Below are positions 9,240 to 17,620 of a DNA stretch of 64,000 nt, in pieces. Numbering within the stretch: the first letter of the stretch is position 1; the number at the start of each line of letters is the position of its first letter. The stretch covers positions 1 to 64,000 of the forward strand of contig DHCY01000016.1 of NCBI GenBank assembly GCA_002399085.1. The letters are read 5' to 3'. The notes under the pieces are model-generated. The model did no database searches and had not been told where the DNA came from. It saw only the letters and a list, made by a program, of their open reading frames with translations. Source of the stretch: Anaerolineaceae bacterium UBA4890 (GTDB taxonomy: Bacteria > Chloroflexota > Anaerolineae > Anaerolineales > Anaerolineaceae). Made by a program: the position numbers and the translations under genes.

Positions 9240-10214
9240 TCAAGACAACAGCCCACCGATCGCCATGTTTACGAAATCAGCTTTGCTCAGCTTCTGTCCG
9301 GCGATGACGCGGGGCAGAACCAGGTCGAGGATCGACTTATCGGCGTACATCACGCCGCCCGGCAAGCCCATCACGACCACGTCATCCTCAAAGTATGCCA
9401 GCATAAACATCGCGCCCGGGAATACCGGCGTGCCATAAGTGACGGCATTCGCGCCAGAGGCGCGAATGGCACCTGGCGTGTGATCGTCCGGATCGACGCT
9501 CATACCCCCTGTGCAAAAAATCAGGTCTATTCCGGCTTCATGGGCATCGATGATGGCATCTTTGATGGCAGCCATGTCGTCACCAACCAAGCGGACATTT
9601 TTTACTTCAACCGGAAAATCAGCCAACTTCTCAATCACAACCTGGGAAAAAGTGTCCTGGATTCTGCCGAGTAGGATTTCGCTGCCTGTGACAAAAATCG
9701 CCGCAGTCATTTCCTGGTAGGGGAGGATGTTGAAGACTGGTGGCTCGATTTCCCTCTGCAAATCCAAAAGGCGCGTCTCCTCGATCAGCAGAGGTACCAC
9801 GCGCATGGCGGCTAATTTTTCTCCCTTTTTGACTGGAATATTATTTGCGCGTGAGGAAATCACGACATGCTCGGCGGAGTTCAACTGGAACAACTTTTGC
9901 TCATCGATAGTAAACAATCCGTCGCATTCGGCAAACAACTCAATTTTGCCTTCATGCGGGTCGCTCTCCTGCAAATTTAGACCAATGCAAATATCTCTCA
10001 GGATGGCTGCAGCCTCATCCTCGTGGAGCATGCCCGGCTCAATCTCAAATGCGAAGACAGTTTCCCTGCCCATTTCGAGCAGGATTGGGATGTCTTCCAC
10101 TTGAATGATGTGCCCTTTAGGAAAACGAACCCCTTTGAACTGGTCCTTAATAATCTGGGTATGGTCATGCGCCAGCGCCATGCCCACAGCATCTTCTGTT
10201 TTCACTTGTTTCAT
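9240..10214 (-). CDS. Molybdopterin-binding protein, MoeA/MoaB-like domain
   Basis: A 324-residue protein whose C-terminal half (about residues 165-320) is a molybdopterin-binding (MoCF_biosynth) domain: V-T-G-S-E-I near residue 175, the F-C-T-G-G-M-S-V-D-P-D-D motif near 234, and a late M-G-L-P-G-G segment. The N-terminal half contains a beta-rich region similar in layout to the SAF-like and MoeA-linked domains. Proteins of this layout are common in anaerobic bacteria and are assigned to molybdenum/tungsten cofactor handling. The ATG at 10214 is preferred over the GTG at 10217 because AGGA lies six bases before it. It follows recA after a strong terminator; no other cofactor genes are in the window. 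Exact function uncertain. Confidence 0.8.
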   Translation of the reverse strand: MKQVKTEDAVGMALAHDHTQIIKDQFKGVRFPKGHIIQVEDIPILLEMGRETVFAFEIEPGMLHEDEAAAILRDICIGLNLQESDPHEGKIELFAECDGLFTIDEQKLFQLNSAEHVVISSRANNIPVKKGEKLAAMRVVPLLIEETRLLDLQREIEPPVFNILPYQEMTAAIFVTGSEILLGRIQDTFSQVVIEKLADFPVEVKNVRLVGDDMAAIKDAIIDAHEAGIDLIFCTGGMSVDPDDHTPGAIRASGANAVTYGTPVFPGAMFMLAYFEDDVVVMGLPGGVMYADKSILDLVLPRVIAGQKLSKADFVNMAIGGLLS

Positions 10215-10228
10215 CACTAATCCTGACT

Positions 10229-10256
10229 TAAAACAAAAAGCCGACTATTGCCGGCT
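10229..10256 (-). terminator. Intrinsic terminator downstream of recA
   Basis: Read on the minus strand, AGCCGG-CAATAG-TCGGCT (10256 to 10239) forms a GC-rich hairpin followed by TTTTGTTTT. It lies just after the recA stop codon and before the start of the molybdopterin-binding gene, so the latter probably depends on read-through or its own promoter. Confidence 0.8.
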
Positions 10257-10271
10257 CTTTGATGTCCAATT

Positions 10272-11369
10272 TTATTCTTCGTCTTCAATACTTTCGTCGT
10301 CTTCACTTGGGTCGAAGCTCTGATGCAACTGCTCAGATTCAGCCAGGCTGCGGACAGTGTCTTCGATTTCCTGGCGGAGTTCCAGGTTTTGGCTGAGATA
10401 GTTCTTGGAAGCTTCCCGTCCCTGACCCAGGCGCTGGTCTTTGTAAGAATAGAAGGAACCGCGTTTGTCGATCACTTCCAGGTTGGTAGCCAGGTCCAAA
10501 ATATCGCCGGACTTGGAGATGCCTTCGTTGTACATGATGTCGAATTCAGCCGTGCGGAAGGGTGCGGACACCTTGTTTTTCACAACGCGCACTCTCACGC
10601 GGTTCCCGACAATCTCTGCGCCGACCTTGATGGATTGCACCCGGCGCACATCCAGGCGCACTGAGGCATAAAACTTGAGGGCGTTGCCGCCGGTGGTGGT
10701 CTCAGGGTTGCCAAACATCACGCCAATCTTTTGGCGCAGCTGGTTGGTGAAAACCACGGCAGTTTTCGTCTGGCTGATGGCACCTGAAAGCTTGCGCATA
10801 GCCTGCGACATCAAACGCGCCTGCACACCCATGGTGGCATCACCCATATCCCCTTCGATTTCAGAGCGGGGCACCAGGGCTGCCACAGAGTCGATCACGA
10901 CCAGGTCAACCGCACCGGAACGAACCAGGGTTTCGGCAATTTCCAGGGCTTGTTCGCCGGTGTCTGGCTGGGAGATGAGCAGCTCCTGGACATTTACGCC
11001 ACAACGGGCAGCATAAGTAGGGTCAAGGGCATGCTCCATATCGATGAAAGCCGCAGTGCCGCCCTGAGCCTGGCATTCAGCCACAATATGCTGACAAATG
11101 GTAGTCTTTCCGGAGGATTCCGGACCGTAGATCTCGGTAATCCGGGCTTTAGGGATGCCACCCACGCCCAGCGCCATATCCAGCGAGAGCGAGCCGGTTG
11201 GAATAGCGGCGACCTCCATATGGGTGGCTTCACCCAACCGCATAATCGAACCTTCTCCGTATTTCTTTACAATATCGTGCAGAGCACGGTCAAGAACGGC
11301 TTTTTTGGCTTCTTCCAGGTTGGGGTCAGAAGCTTTCAGCTGGGTGGTTGTTTTTTTCTTGGTTGCCAT
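10272..11369 (-). CDS. recA: Recombinase RecA
   Basis: A 365-residue RecA: the ATP-dependent strand-exchange protein for homologous recombination and the SOS coprotease. Walker A G-P-E-S-S-G-K-T lies at residues 82-89, Walker [11 protein letters not shown] near 155, the L2-region [11 protein letters not shown] near 215 and [10 protein letters not shown] near 230. A Glu/Asp/Ser-rich acidic tail ends the protein, as usual. The ATG at 11369 is chosen (GGAG five bases upstream); a GTG at 11375 would overlap the ribosome binding site. It has its own promoter with a candidate LexA site and its own terminator, so it is likely monocistronic and damage-inducible. Confidence 0.98.
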   Translation of the reverse strand: MATKKKTTTQLKASDPNLEEAKKAVLDRALHDIVKKYGEGSIMRLGEATHMEVAAIPTGSLSLDMALGVGGIPKARITEIYGPESSGKTTICQHIVAECQAQGGTAAFIDMEHALDPTYAARCGVNVQELLISQPDTGEQALEIAETLVRSGAVDLVVIDSVAALVPRSEIEGDMGDATMGVQARLMSQAMRKLSGAISQTKTAVVFTNQLRQKIGVMFGNPETTTGGNALKFYASVRLDVRRVQSIKVGAEIVGNRVRVRVVKNKVSAPFRTAEFDIMYNEGISKSGDILDLATNLEVIDKRGSFYSYKDQRLGQGREASKNYLSQNLELRQEIEDTVRSLAESEQLHQSFDPSEDDESIEDEE

Positions 11370-11400
11370 TGTCACTCCGGTTAGAATTAGCTTTGATGTA

Positions 11401-11428
11401 AATATAGCACAATTGTTCGATACGTCAA
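11401..11428 (-). promoter_or_regulatory. recA promoter with candidate LexA operator in the spacer
   Basis: On the minus strand TTGACG (11428-11423) and TATATT (11406-11401) are separated by 16 bases, a good sigma-70-type promoter ending about 30 bases before the recA start. The spacer contains CGAACAATTGTGC (11419-11407), close to the CGAAC-N4-GTTCG SOS box known from Firmicutes and reported variants in other phyla: the left half is exact and the right half matches at G, T and C. A repressor bound here would cover both promoter elements. Promoter is well supported; LexA binding is inferred. Confidence 0.6.
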
Positions 11429-11440
11429 GGTCCCCACAGG

Positions 11441-12757
11441 TTACATGATGCGGCGGGCTTCAAGGTAAAAGCGTTTATCCTCAGCATGCCCCATCGAGAA
11501 GGTTTTCCTGGGCAATGAACCATCCAGGATGATTGACTTGAAGAAGTTGTCCTTAGGGATCGGTGGAAGATAGAAACCGACATTTCTCGGTTCCTGACTC
11601 AATCTCATCAAAACATCATCGCCATGAACATAGTCGATGTCTGCTTCGGGATGATCCAGAAGATACAAGTCCAGGAACTCCTGCAATGTTCCTACCGCCA
11701 GGTTATGCGCAGGATCGCGGAAATTGATCACACTGTACATCTCGGGGGTTATCATCCCAACGCGTTGTCCAGCACGGGTATCATCCAACACGGCATCCTT
11801 CATGTCCTCGAAAGTCGCGGCTGGGTTTTGCAAAATATCCGGCTCATAATACGCTAACATAGCCTGGCGGAATTCTTCGCCGACATTAAACATTACCCGA
11901 TGAATCGGTTCGAATTTGAGAGAAGGATCATGCAGGTTGACCAGTTCAACCAGCGCGTAGCGGGCAGGGTGATCCATGCCGACGGTCGGTTTCAGCTCTT
12001 CCCAGATGCTTTTGGCAGTCGCCAGCGAGTGGTTGCCATCTCCCATCGCAAAAAGAAGCGGATGATCCAGGTCAACATCGCCATAGCGTTCCTGGTATTT
12101 TTCTGGCTGAAGCAAACCCGCGATGTTATCGATAACCGATTCAAGTGTTTCGGGGTCTTCAACATAGTGCCCGGAGATGTGACCGCTGCCTTCCATCAAA
12201 TCAAAGTCATAGGCGAGCGGGAGGTCATCTTTTTGTTCGAGCAACGGCTTGAGCACTGAAAAATCCGGATCGTCATAAAGCACCAGGATATGCGGCAGTT
12301 CCAGTGGGGCACCACGACGTACTTGCATACGCGGTGGCAACCTGTCGAGGATGGTCCCTTCAGTGGCTCTGATCAGTGACTGCGAGCCTTTATTGAAATC
12401 ATAGGTCTCCAAATCCAGGGCGACTATCAAACCGGTTTGGATGGCATTGCCAACGGTTCTTTCAACCAAAACGAAGCCTTTGTGCGGTTCAAGCAAGCCA
12501 GAATCGAGATATTCCCGCATCTTCGCCTGGGAAAATGCGATTCGCTCGGCTTTGTCTGGGCTGGTCAGCCAGGCTTCAGGCAAAATCATGTGGTAGGTAG
12601 AAGGAGCGTTTCCGACTGTTTCGGATACACGCTCCCAATACTCTGGCTCAGATGTAAATTGATCACAGGCAATTACTGCCCACTTGTGCAGGTCGACATC
12701 TTTTCCTGGAAGTAAAACTTCCGGAATCTGGATACCAATTTTTTCAGCAGTTGTCAT
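11441..12757 (-). CDS. DUF1015 family protein
   Basis: A 438-residue member of the DUF1015 (SerC-linked hypothetical) family. Recognised from the N-terminal block around [18 protein letters not shown] and the central [12 protein letters not shown] segment near residue 240, which are hallmarks of the family. Length is normal. Its biochemical activity is not established; in other bacteria it often lies near serine-biosynthesis genes, which is not the case here. It lies 59 bases downstream of the degV-type gene in the same orientation and probably shares its transcript; AAGG lies just upstream of the ATG. Confidence 0.88.
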   Translation of the reverse strand: MTTAEKIGIQIPEVLLPGKDVDLHKWAVIACDQFTSEPEYWERVSETVGNAPSTYHMILPEAWLTSPDKAERIAFSQAKMREYLDSGLLEPHKGFVLVERTVGNAIQTGLIVALDLETYDFNKGSQSLIRATEGTILDRLPPRMQVRRGAPLELPHILVLYDDPDFSVLKPLLEQKDDLPLAYDFDLMEGSGHISGHYVEDPETLESVIDNIAGLLQPEKYQERYGDVDLDHPLLFAMGDGNHSLATAKSIWEELKPTVGMDHPARYALVELVNLHDPSLKFEPIHRVMFNVGEEFRQAMLAYYEPDILQNPAATFEDMKDAVLDDTRAGQRVGMITPEMYSVINFRDPAHNLAVGTLQEFLDLYLLDHPEADIDYVHGDDVLMRLSQEPRNVGFYLPPIPKDNFFKSIILDGSLPRKTFSMGHAEDKRFYLEARRIM

Positions 12758-12816
12758 GGGAAAATCCTTTTCTGGTGAGTTTTCCCTATTGTAACAGAGC
12801 TGAAGGCTAAATGGCG

Positions 12817-13671
12817 TTACCTACGCTCTGGAAGGTACACCAAACCCACGGCGCCTGGACCGGTATGGGTGCCAATGACCGGGCTGATCTCGCTGACAAA
12901 TTCGTTCTTGATCTTGAAGCTTTGGCGGGCTTCACGAGCGATCTCTTCGCTCAGTTTCGGCGAGTTTGCTGATAGCACACCAAGATATTCAATGCGACCT
13001 TGCTTGCCCAGATCTTCCTCCGCGATCTCAAAAATTCTTTTGACCGCCTTTTTGAAAGTGCGCACCTTCTCAAGCGGTTGGATGGCACCGTTTTGAAGTT
13101 TGAGGATCGGTTTCAGATTCAGTGCGGTTCCCAAAAAGCGGGAGGCAGCGCCTATGCGACCACCGCGATGCAGAAACTCGAGCGTGTCGACCACAAAAAG
13201 AGTTTGAATGCGGTCAGAAATATCGGCTGCCAGGTTTTTGCACTCCAGCAACGAAGCGCCCTTGAGGGCGGCATCTGAGGTCATTAAAGCCATGATCGCC
13301 AGGGGCATCGATGCCTGCAATGAGTTCATCACGATCAGGCGTTCTTTGGGGAAGCCTTCTGCGCCTTGAATGGCTGAATCGAAGGTACCGGAAATCTTGG
13401 ACGAAATCACCATGCTCAGGATGTCATAACCCTGATCCAATAATTTCTTGTAAACCTCAGCGAAGACACCTGCGGAGGGTTGTGAGGTTGTTGGCATGGT
13501 TTTCGATGTTTTCAGCCGTTTATAAAATTCTTCGGGGGTGATATCGATACCGTCCAGGTAGGTTTGACCATCCCAGTTGACGGAAAGCGGAACGATGGTA
13601 AGTTTTTGTTCTTCGGCGATGGGTGCCGGGATTGCGACAGTGCTGTCGGTGACAATCGCTACTCTGTTCAT
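12817..13671 (-). CDS. DegV family fatty-acid-binding protein
   Basis: A 284-residue DegV protein. Family marks: N-terminal V-A-I-V-T-D-S-T, the L-D-G-I-D-I-T-P-E-E-F-Y-K-R-L block near residue 40, T-T-S-Q-P-S near 61, and H-R-G-G-R-I-G near 172 with the late G-T-H-T-G-P-G-A-V-G near 268. DegV (FakB-type) proteins bind single fatty acids; in Firmicutes FakB presents them to the kinase FakA for phospholipid synthesis. No FakA-like gene is present in the window. Upstream AGGAG supports the start. It diverges from ffh; the 170-base gap serves both promoters. Confidence 0.92.
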   Translation of the reverse strand: MNRVAIVTDSTVAIPAPIAEEQKLTIVPLSVNWDGQTYLDGIDITPEEFYKRLKTSKTMPTTSQPSAGVFAEVYKKLLDQGYDILSMVISSKISGTFDSAIQGAEGFPKERLIVMNSLQASMPLAIMALMTSDAALKGASLLECKNLAADISDRIQTLFVVDTLEFLHRGGRIGAASRFLGTALNLKPILKLQNGAIQPLEKVRTFKKAVKRIFEIAEEDLGKQGRIEYLGVLSANSPKLSEEIAREARQSFKIKNEFVSEISPVIGTHTGPGAVGLVYLPERR

Positions 13672-13788
13672 TGTTTAGAATCTCCTATCCAAATAAAACA
13701 CCAACCTATGCGCAGAGTTTCAAAAAGGTTTGTGGCGGAGGGTTTTTTGCGGAAACACATCATGAATGTGCGGGGCACCTGCCTCTTT

Positions 13789-13818
13789 TTGCGAAAGAAT
13801 CAACACTTGAGGTATGAT
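13789..13818 (+). promoter_or_regulatory. Candidate promoter for the ffh operon
   Basis: TTGCGA (13789-13794) and TATGAT (13813-13818) are separated by 18 bases, 24 bases before the ffh start codon. The match is moderate and no other candidate in the divergent gap is better. Confidence 0.35.
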
Positions 13819-13841
13819 AAGAAAAAAACAAGAGAACGAGT

Positions 13842-15167
13842 ATGTTTGAGAGTCTATCTGAAAAACTTAACGCTGTTTTTGACAACCTGAAACGGCGGGG
13901 AAAACTGACCGAGGCAGATGTCGACCTGGCGATGCGCGAGGTTAAGCTGGCATTGCTGGAAGCAGATGTCAACTATGCCGTGGTGCGTTCCTTTACCAAC
14001 CGGGTAAAAGAAAGAGCCGTTGGAGCAGAAGTTTCCAAAGCTTTGAACCCGGCTCAAATGGTTATCAAAATCGTCAACGAAGAACTGATCAGCACGCTGG
14101 GCAAACCGGTCGAACTGAACCTGAAAGGCGAACGACCACATGTTTTGATGCTGGTTGGTCTGCAAGGTTCCGGCAAAACCACAGCAGCTGCTAAGATCGC
14201 CAAAAAACTGCGTTCTTCCGGTGAACGCGTGATGCTGGTGGCAGCGGACATCTACCGTCCGGCAGCCATTAAGCAATTGCAAACACTGGGCGAACGTATC
14301 GATGTGCCCGTTTTTACGCTGCCCGGTGCCAAGCCGGTCCAGATTGCCAAAGAAGCTTGGCAAAGCGCGCGCAATGGCGGCTATTCGGTGATGATCATCG
14401 ACACTGCCGGGCGCTCGCAGCTGGACAATGAATTGATGGATGAGCTGGTCGGGATCAACAAGGCAGTACCCGCTAAGGAAATTTTGCTGGTGGTCGACTC
14501 GATGATCGGTCAGGAAGCGCTCAACATTGCCAAAGGGTTCCAAAAAGAAATTCCGATCACCGGGTTGGTATTCACCAAGATTGATGGTGATGCCCGCGGT
14601 GGGGCGGCGATCTCAATCCGGGAAGTAACTGGTATACCGATCAAATTCCTGGGTACAGGAGAAGCTCTGGACGCCTTGGAGGTGTTCGACCCTATCCGCA
14701 TTTCCAACCGCATTCTTGGAATGGGAGACATGCTGGGGTTGATAGAAAGGGCGGAAGCTGCCTACACCGGCGATATCGATTCCAAAGAAGCCGAGAGAAT
14801 GCTCTCCGGTCAGTTCACACTTGACGATTTCGCGAAGCAGCTGCGACAGATGAAGAAGATGGGTCCGATTTCCCAGTTGTTTGGTATGCTGCCGGGTCAA
14901 CTAAACGCAGTTGCTAAAACCGTTGATCCTCATGAAGCCGAAAGTCAGCTCAAAACGGTGGAAGCGATCATTGATTCCATGACCCCGGCTGAAAGGCGCG
15001 ACCCTAAACTGTTGAATGCCAGCCGGCGCCGCAGGATTGCTGCCGGATCCGGCAAAGAAGTCCAGGACGTTAACCGATTAATGAAACAATTCCGTGATAT
15101 ACAAAAGTTAATGAAGTCTTTCCAAAAAACGGGTGGACGTGGTAATATTGGTAGGTTATTAAGATAA
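13842..15167 (+). CDS. ffh: Signal recognition particle protein Ffh (SRP54)
   Basis: A 441-residue SRP GTPase that recognises signal sequences on nascent chains and hands ribosomes to FtsY at the membrane. Domains: N bundle (about 1-85), GTPase G domain with G-L-Q-G-S-G-K-T at about 106-113, D-T-A-G-R near 188 and T-K-I-D-G-D-A-R-G-G near 246, and a methionine-rich M domain (about 300-441) with the basic R-R-R-R-I-A-A-G-S-G RNA-binding helix. First gene of the ffh-rpsP-khpA-rimM-dprA-topA series, a classical arrangement. No SRP RNA gene was found in the window. Confidence 0.98.
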   Translation: MFESLSEKLNAVFDNLKRRGKLTEADVDLAMREVKLALLEADVNYAVVRSFTNRVKERAVGAEVSKALNPAQMVIKIVNEELISTLGKPVELNLKGERPHVLMLVGLQGSGKTTAAAKIAKKLRSSGERVMLVAADIYRPAAIKQLQTLGERIDVPVFTLPGAKPVQIAKEAWQSARNGGYSVMIIDTAGRSQLDNELMDELVGINKAVPAKEILLVVDSMIGQEALNIAKGFQKEIPITGLVFTKIDGDARGGAAISIREVTGIPIKFLGTGEALDALEVFDPIRISNRILGMGDMLGLIERAEAAYTGDIDSKEAERMLSGQFTLDDFAKQLRQMKKMGPISQLFGMLPGQLNAVAKTVDPHEAESQLKTVEAIIDSMTPAERRDPKLLNASRRRRIAAGSGKEVQDVNRLMKQFRDIQKLMKSFQKTGGRGNIGRLLR

Positions 15168-15268
15168 TTACGGGTTTGGATAAGGAAAATGCCCCTTCAG
15201 CATCTCTCAACCTTACACTGAAGCCGGATTAATTTTTTAGGAAAAGAATTTAAGGAGCAATTAGTAAG

Positions 15269-15607
15269 ATGGTACGTATTCGCTTACGCCGTGTGGGTTC
15301 AGCCCATCAACCTCATTATCGTGTCGTGGTTGCCGATAAAGAAAGCCCCCGCGATGGTCGCTTTATCGAGATCATCGGTTTTTACAACCCCAGGACTGAA
15401 CCTGTTACGATCGAACTGAATGAGGAACGTGTATATCATTGGTTGAATGTTGGTGCACAGCCTTCGGAACGCGTTCAAAAGCTTTTCAAGATCGTCAAAC
15501 TGGACGATCGTTTCGAACGTTTCAAGGCTGGAGAAGACCAGCAAGCGCTGATCGAAGAAGCAAGCAAGCTTTACCAGGCTCGAGCTTCCAAGATCGTCGC
15601 AAAGTAA
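15269..15607 (+). CDS. rpsP: Ribosomal protein bS16
   Basis: A 112-residue 30S subunit protein. It starts [10 protein letters not shown] and carries the family core [19 protein letters not shown] and G-F-Y-N-P. The C-terminal extension after about residue 80 is Glu/Gln-rich and somewhat longer than in the E. coli protein. AAGGAG lies about 11 bases upstream of the ATG. Between ffh and khpA, 100 bases after ffh. Confidence 0.98.
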   Translation: MVRIRLRRVGSAHQPHYRVVVADKESPRDGRFIEIIGFYNPRTEPVTIELNEERVYHWLNVGAQPSERVQKLFKIVKLDDRFERFKAGEDQQALIEEASKLYQARASKIVAK

Positions 15608-15632
15608 CACAAGAGTCAGTGAGGATATTAGC

Positions 15633-15884
15633 ATGGCAGTAGACAACCTCCGCGGTCTGTTGGAATATCTGGCGAAATCCATCGTCGATAACCCAGACGA
15701 CGTGACTGTTGAGGAATTCGAAAGCGGCAAAACCGTCCACCTTGACCTGCGTGTGCATCCCGAAGATATCGGAAGAGTCATCGGAAAGCACGGCAGAGTT
15801 GCCAATTCGATGCGAGCGATCCTGAGGGTCGTTGCCGCGCGTGATGGTAAAAGAGTGGAAATGGATGTCGTTGACCTTGACTGA
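15633..15884 (+). CDS. khpA: KH-domain RNA-binding protein KhpA (YlqC family)
   Basis: An 83-residue single type-II KH-domain protein. The RNA-contacting G-K-H-G loop is in I-G-R-V-I-G-K-H-G-R near residues 48-57. Family members (KhpA) bind RNA, often with KhpB/Jag, and influence cell division and translation. The position directly between rpsP and rimM is the standard location in Gram-positive-type operons. Confidence 0.95.
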   Translation: MAVDNLRGLLEYLAKSIVDNPDDVTVEEFESGKTVHLDLRVHPEDIGRVIGKHGRVANSMRAILRVVAARDGKRVEMDVVDLD

Positions 15885-15892
15885 TCTGTAAC

Positions 15893-16438
15893 ATGACTGA
15901 GATCAATTCAAACGCAGCAGGCTCGTCGTCTCAAAACGAGCCTGCTTATCTATTAATCGGTAAGTTGCAGAAAACACACGGGATTAAAGGTGAGATCACG
16001 ATGCGTGTGATCACGCATTACCCTGAAAGAATCCGACCAGGGAAAACCGTTTTCCTGGGAGAAGAGAACCGGGAATATAGCATAAGCTCTCTCAGGTGGA
16101 AAAACGCCCTGATGCTGATCATATTTGAAGGGATAGAAACCTCCGAAGAGGCTGCCCAGCTCACCAACCTGGAAGTTTTTTCGACCACGCGCAGATTGCC
16201 AAAGTTGCCAGAGGGTCAGTATTATCACCATCAACTGCTTGGGCTTAAGGTATGGCAGGGTGACGAATTCCTCGGTGAATTGACCGAGATCATGGAAACC
16301 GGTGCCAACGACGTTTATGTTGTGGAGGCAGAAGGTACCCCGGAATTGCTTATCCCGGCAATTTCCGATGTGATCAAAGAAATCGACCTCGAAGTCGGCA
16401 CGATGCAGGTTCAACTGCTCGAAGGATTGCGTGATTGA
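15893..16438 (+). CDS. rimM: Ribosome maturation factor RimM
   Basis: A 181-residue 16S-processing factor that binds ribosomal protein uS19 during 30S head assembly. The N-terminal RimM domain shows G-K-L-Q-K-T-H-G-I-K-G-E near residues 23-34, and the C-terminal PRC-barrel shows the Y-Y-H-H-Q-L-L-G-L-K-V segment and L-I-P-A-I-S-D-V-I-K-E-I-D near the end. The first 20 residues are a Ser/Asn-rich extension. Its stop codon overlaps the TTG start of dprA. trmD, often next in this operon, is absent here. Confidence 0.96.
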   Translation: MTEINSNAAGSSSQNEPAYLLIGKLQKTHGIKGEITMRVITHYPERIRPGKTVFLGEENREYSISSLRWKNALMLIIFEGIETSEEAAQLTNLEVFSTTRRLPKLPEGQYYHHQLLGLKVWQGDEFLGELTEIMETGANDVYVVEAEGTPELLIPAISDVIKEIDLEVGTMQVQLLEGLRD

Positions 16439-17532
16439 GCAGCGAAGACGCCTTCTGGTTAGCCTTCAGTAACGTCCGCGGAATCGGCGCGGTCCGTTTT
16501 CGTAAATTATTGAACTTTTTTGGCGAACTTTCTGTTGCCTGGCGGGCTGAACGCAGCCAGTTGATCAGCGCCGGACTGACCGATAAAGCCGTAGACCTGG
16601 TTATCGAAACCCGAAAAATCGTCAACCCGGATAAGATCGAAGCAGATCTGAACAGGAAGGGGATTAAATACCTTACCTGGAACTCCCCGGAATACCCACA
16701 CTATCTGATGGAAATCGCCCAACCTCCGCCGGTTCTGTATTATATCGGTGAGATTTTAGCCGATGACGACCTGGCAGTGGCGATTGTCGGAACCCGTAAT
16801 GTGACCAAATATGGCAAGCAGATCACGCATGACACAGCGGCCTACCTGGCTGGCAGTGGGATTACGGTTGTGAGCGGACTGGCACGGGGCGTGGATGGGA
16901 TTGCCCACCAGGCTGCCATTGATGCCGGGGGGCGCACCTTTGCCGTGTTGGGATGTGGAGTGGATGTGATTTACCCGCCTGAACACCGCAAACTGGCACG
17001 CGAGATCACCCAGCACGGTGCCTTGATCAGCGACTATCCGCCCGGAACCAAGCCGGATGGCATCAATTTTCCACCGAGGAACCGAATTATCTCCGGGCTC
17101 TCCAGGGCGACTGTTGTTGTGGAAGCCGGCGAACGCAGTGGCGCTTTGATCACAGCGAAATTTGCGCTGGAACAAGGGCGTGACATCTTTGCCGTGCCAG
17201 GGTCGGTCCTTTCACAGATGAGTAAAGGTACCAACCAGCTCATCGCCGAAGGGGCAACGCCCATGACCAACCCGGTGATCATAACCGACACGCTCAATTT
17301 AGCCCGTACCGGCAAGGAACGCAAGACGGAACAGATCGAAATAAGCGCAATCGAAAAGAATATCCTGCGGGTATTGGGTGATGGCAATCTGCACATCGAT
17401 GAAATTTGCGCGCGCACGTCACTTACCATTGAAAAACTGACGGCTGAACTGACCATGATGGAGCTGAAAGGTCTTGTTCAGCGCGAGAATGGTATGGAAT
17501 ACCAGCGTGTAAAAAAGTGGGATATCGGTTGA
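16435..17532 (+). CDS. dprA: DNA-processing protein DprA (Smf)
   Basis: A 365-residue DprA, which loads RecA on incoming single-stranded DNA during natural transformation. An N-terminal helix-hairpin-helix/SAM-like region (1-70) precedes the Rossmann domain with I-V-G-T-R near residue 116, S-G-L-A-R-G-V-D-G-I-A-H near 140 and A-V-L-G-C-G-V-D-V-I-Y-P near 168. Residues about 300-365 form the DprA winged helix. The start is TTG at 16435, overlapping the rimM stop by four bases, which implies translational coupling; no ATG fits the conserved N-terminus. Confidence 0.95.
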   Translation: MSSEDAFWLAFSNVRGIGAVRFRKLLNFFGELSVAWRAERSQLISAGLTDKAVDLVIETRKIVNPDKIEADLNRKGIKYLTWNSPEYPHYLMEIAQPPPVLYYIGEILADDDLAVAIVGTRNVTKYGKQITHDTAAYLAGSGITVVSGLARGVDGIAHQAAIDAGGRTFAVLGCGVDVIYPPEHRKLAREITQHGALISDYPPGTKPDGINFPPRNRIISGLSRATVVVEAGERSGALITAKFALEQGRDIFAVPGSVLSQMSKGTNQLIAEGATPMTNPVIITDTLNLARTGKERKTEQIEISAIEKNILRVLGDGNLHIDEICARTSLTIEKLTAELTMMELKGLVQRENGMEYQRVKKWDIG

Positions 17533-17551
17533 AACCTTCCGCAAGCTGCCC

Positions 17552-17580
17552 TTGACAATAAATTGAATATGGTATTATAG
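17552..17580 (+). promoter_or_regulatory. Candidate promoter for topA
   Basis: A perfect TTGACA (17552-17557) is followed after 15-17 bases by TATTATAG (17573-17580), which offers several overlapping -10 choices. It lies 20 bases after the dprA stop and 41 bases before topA, so topA and the next gene can be transcribed separately from the ffh operon. Confidence 0.65.
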
Positions 17581-17620
17581 TGCCCGGCTAGTGTGGGAAA
17601 CGCAGCCAGGAGAAATTATT

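Noticed and set aside
8792..9307. Several short reading frames on both strands in the repeat array
   Set aside because: They are produced by the stop-free ~43 bp repeat (same peptide repeated, in all frames), lack ribosome binding sites and resemble no protein.
13854..14543. 229-residue open frame on the minus strand
   Set aside because: Antisense to ffh; no start signal or family resemblance.
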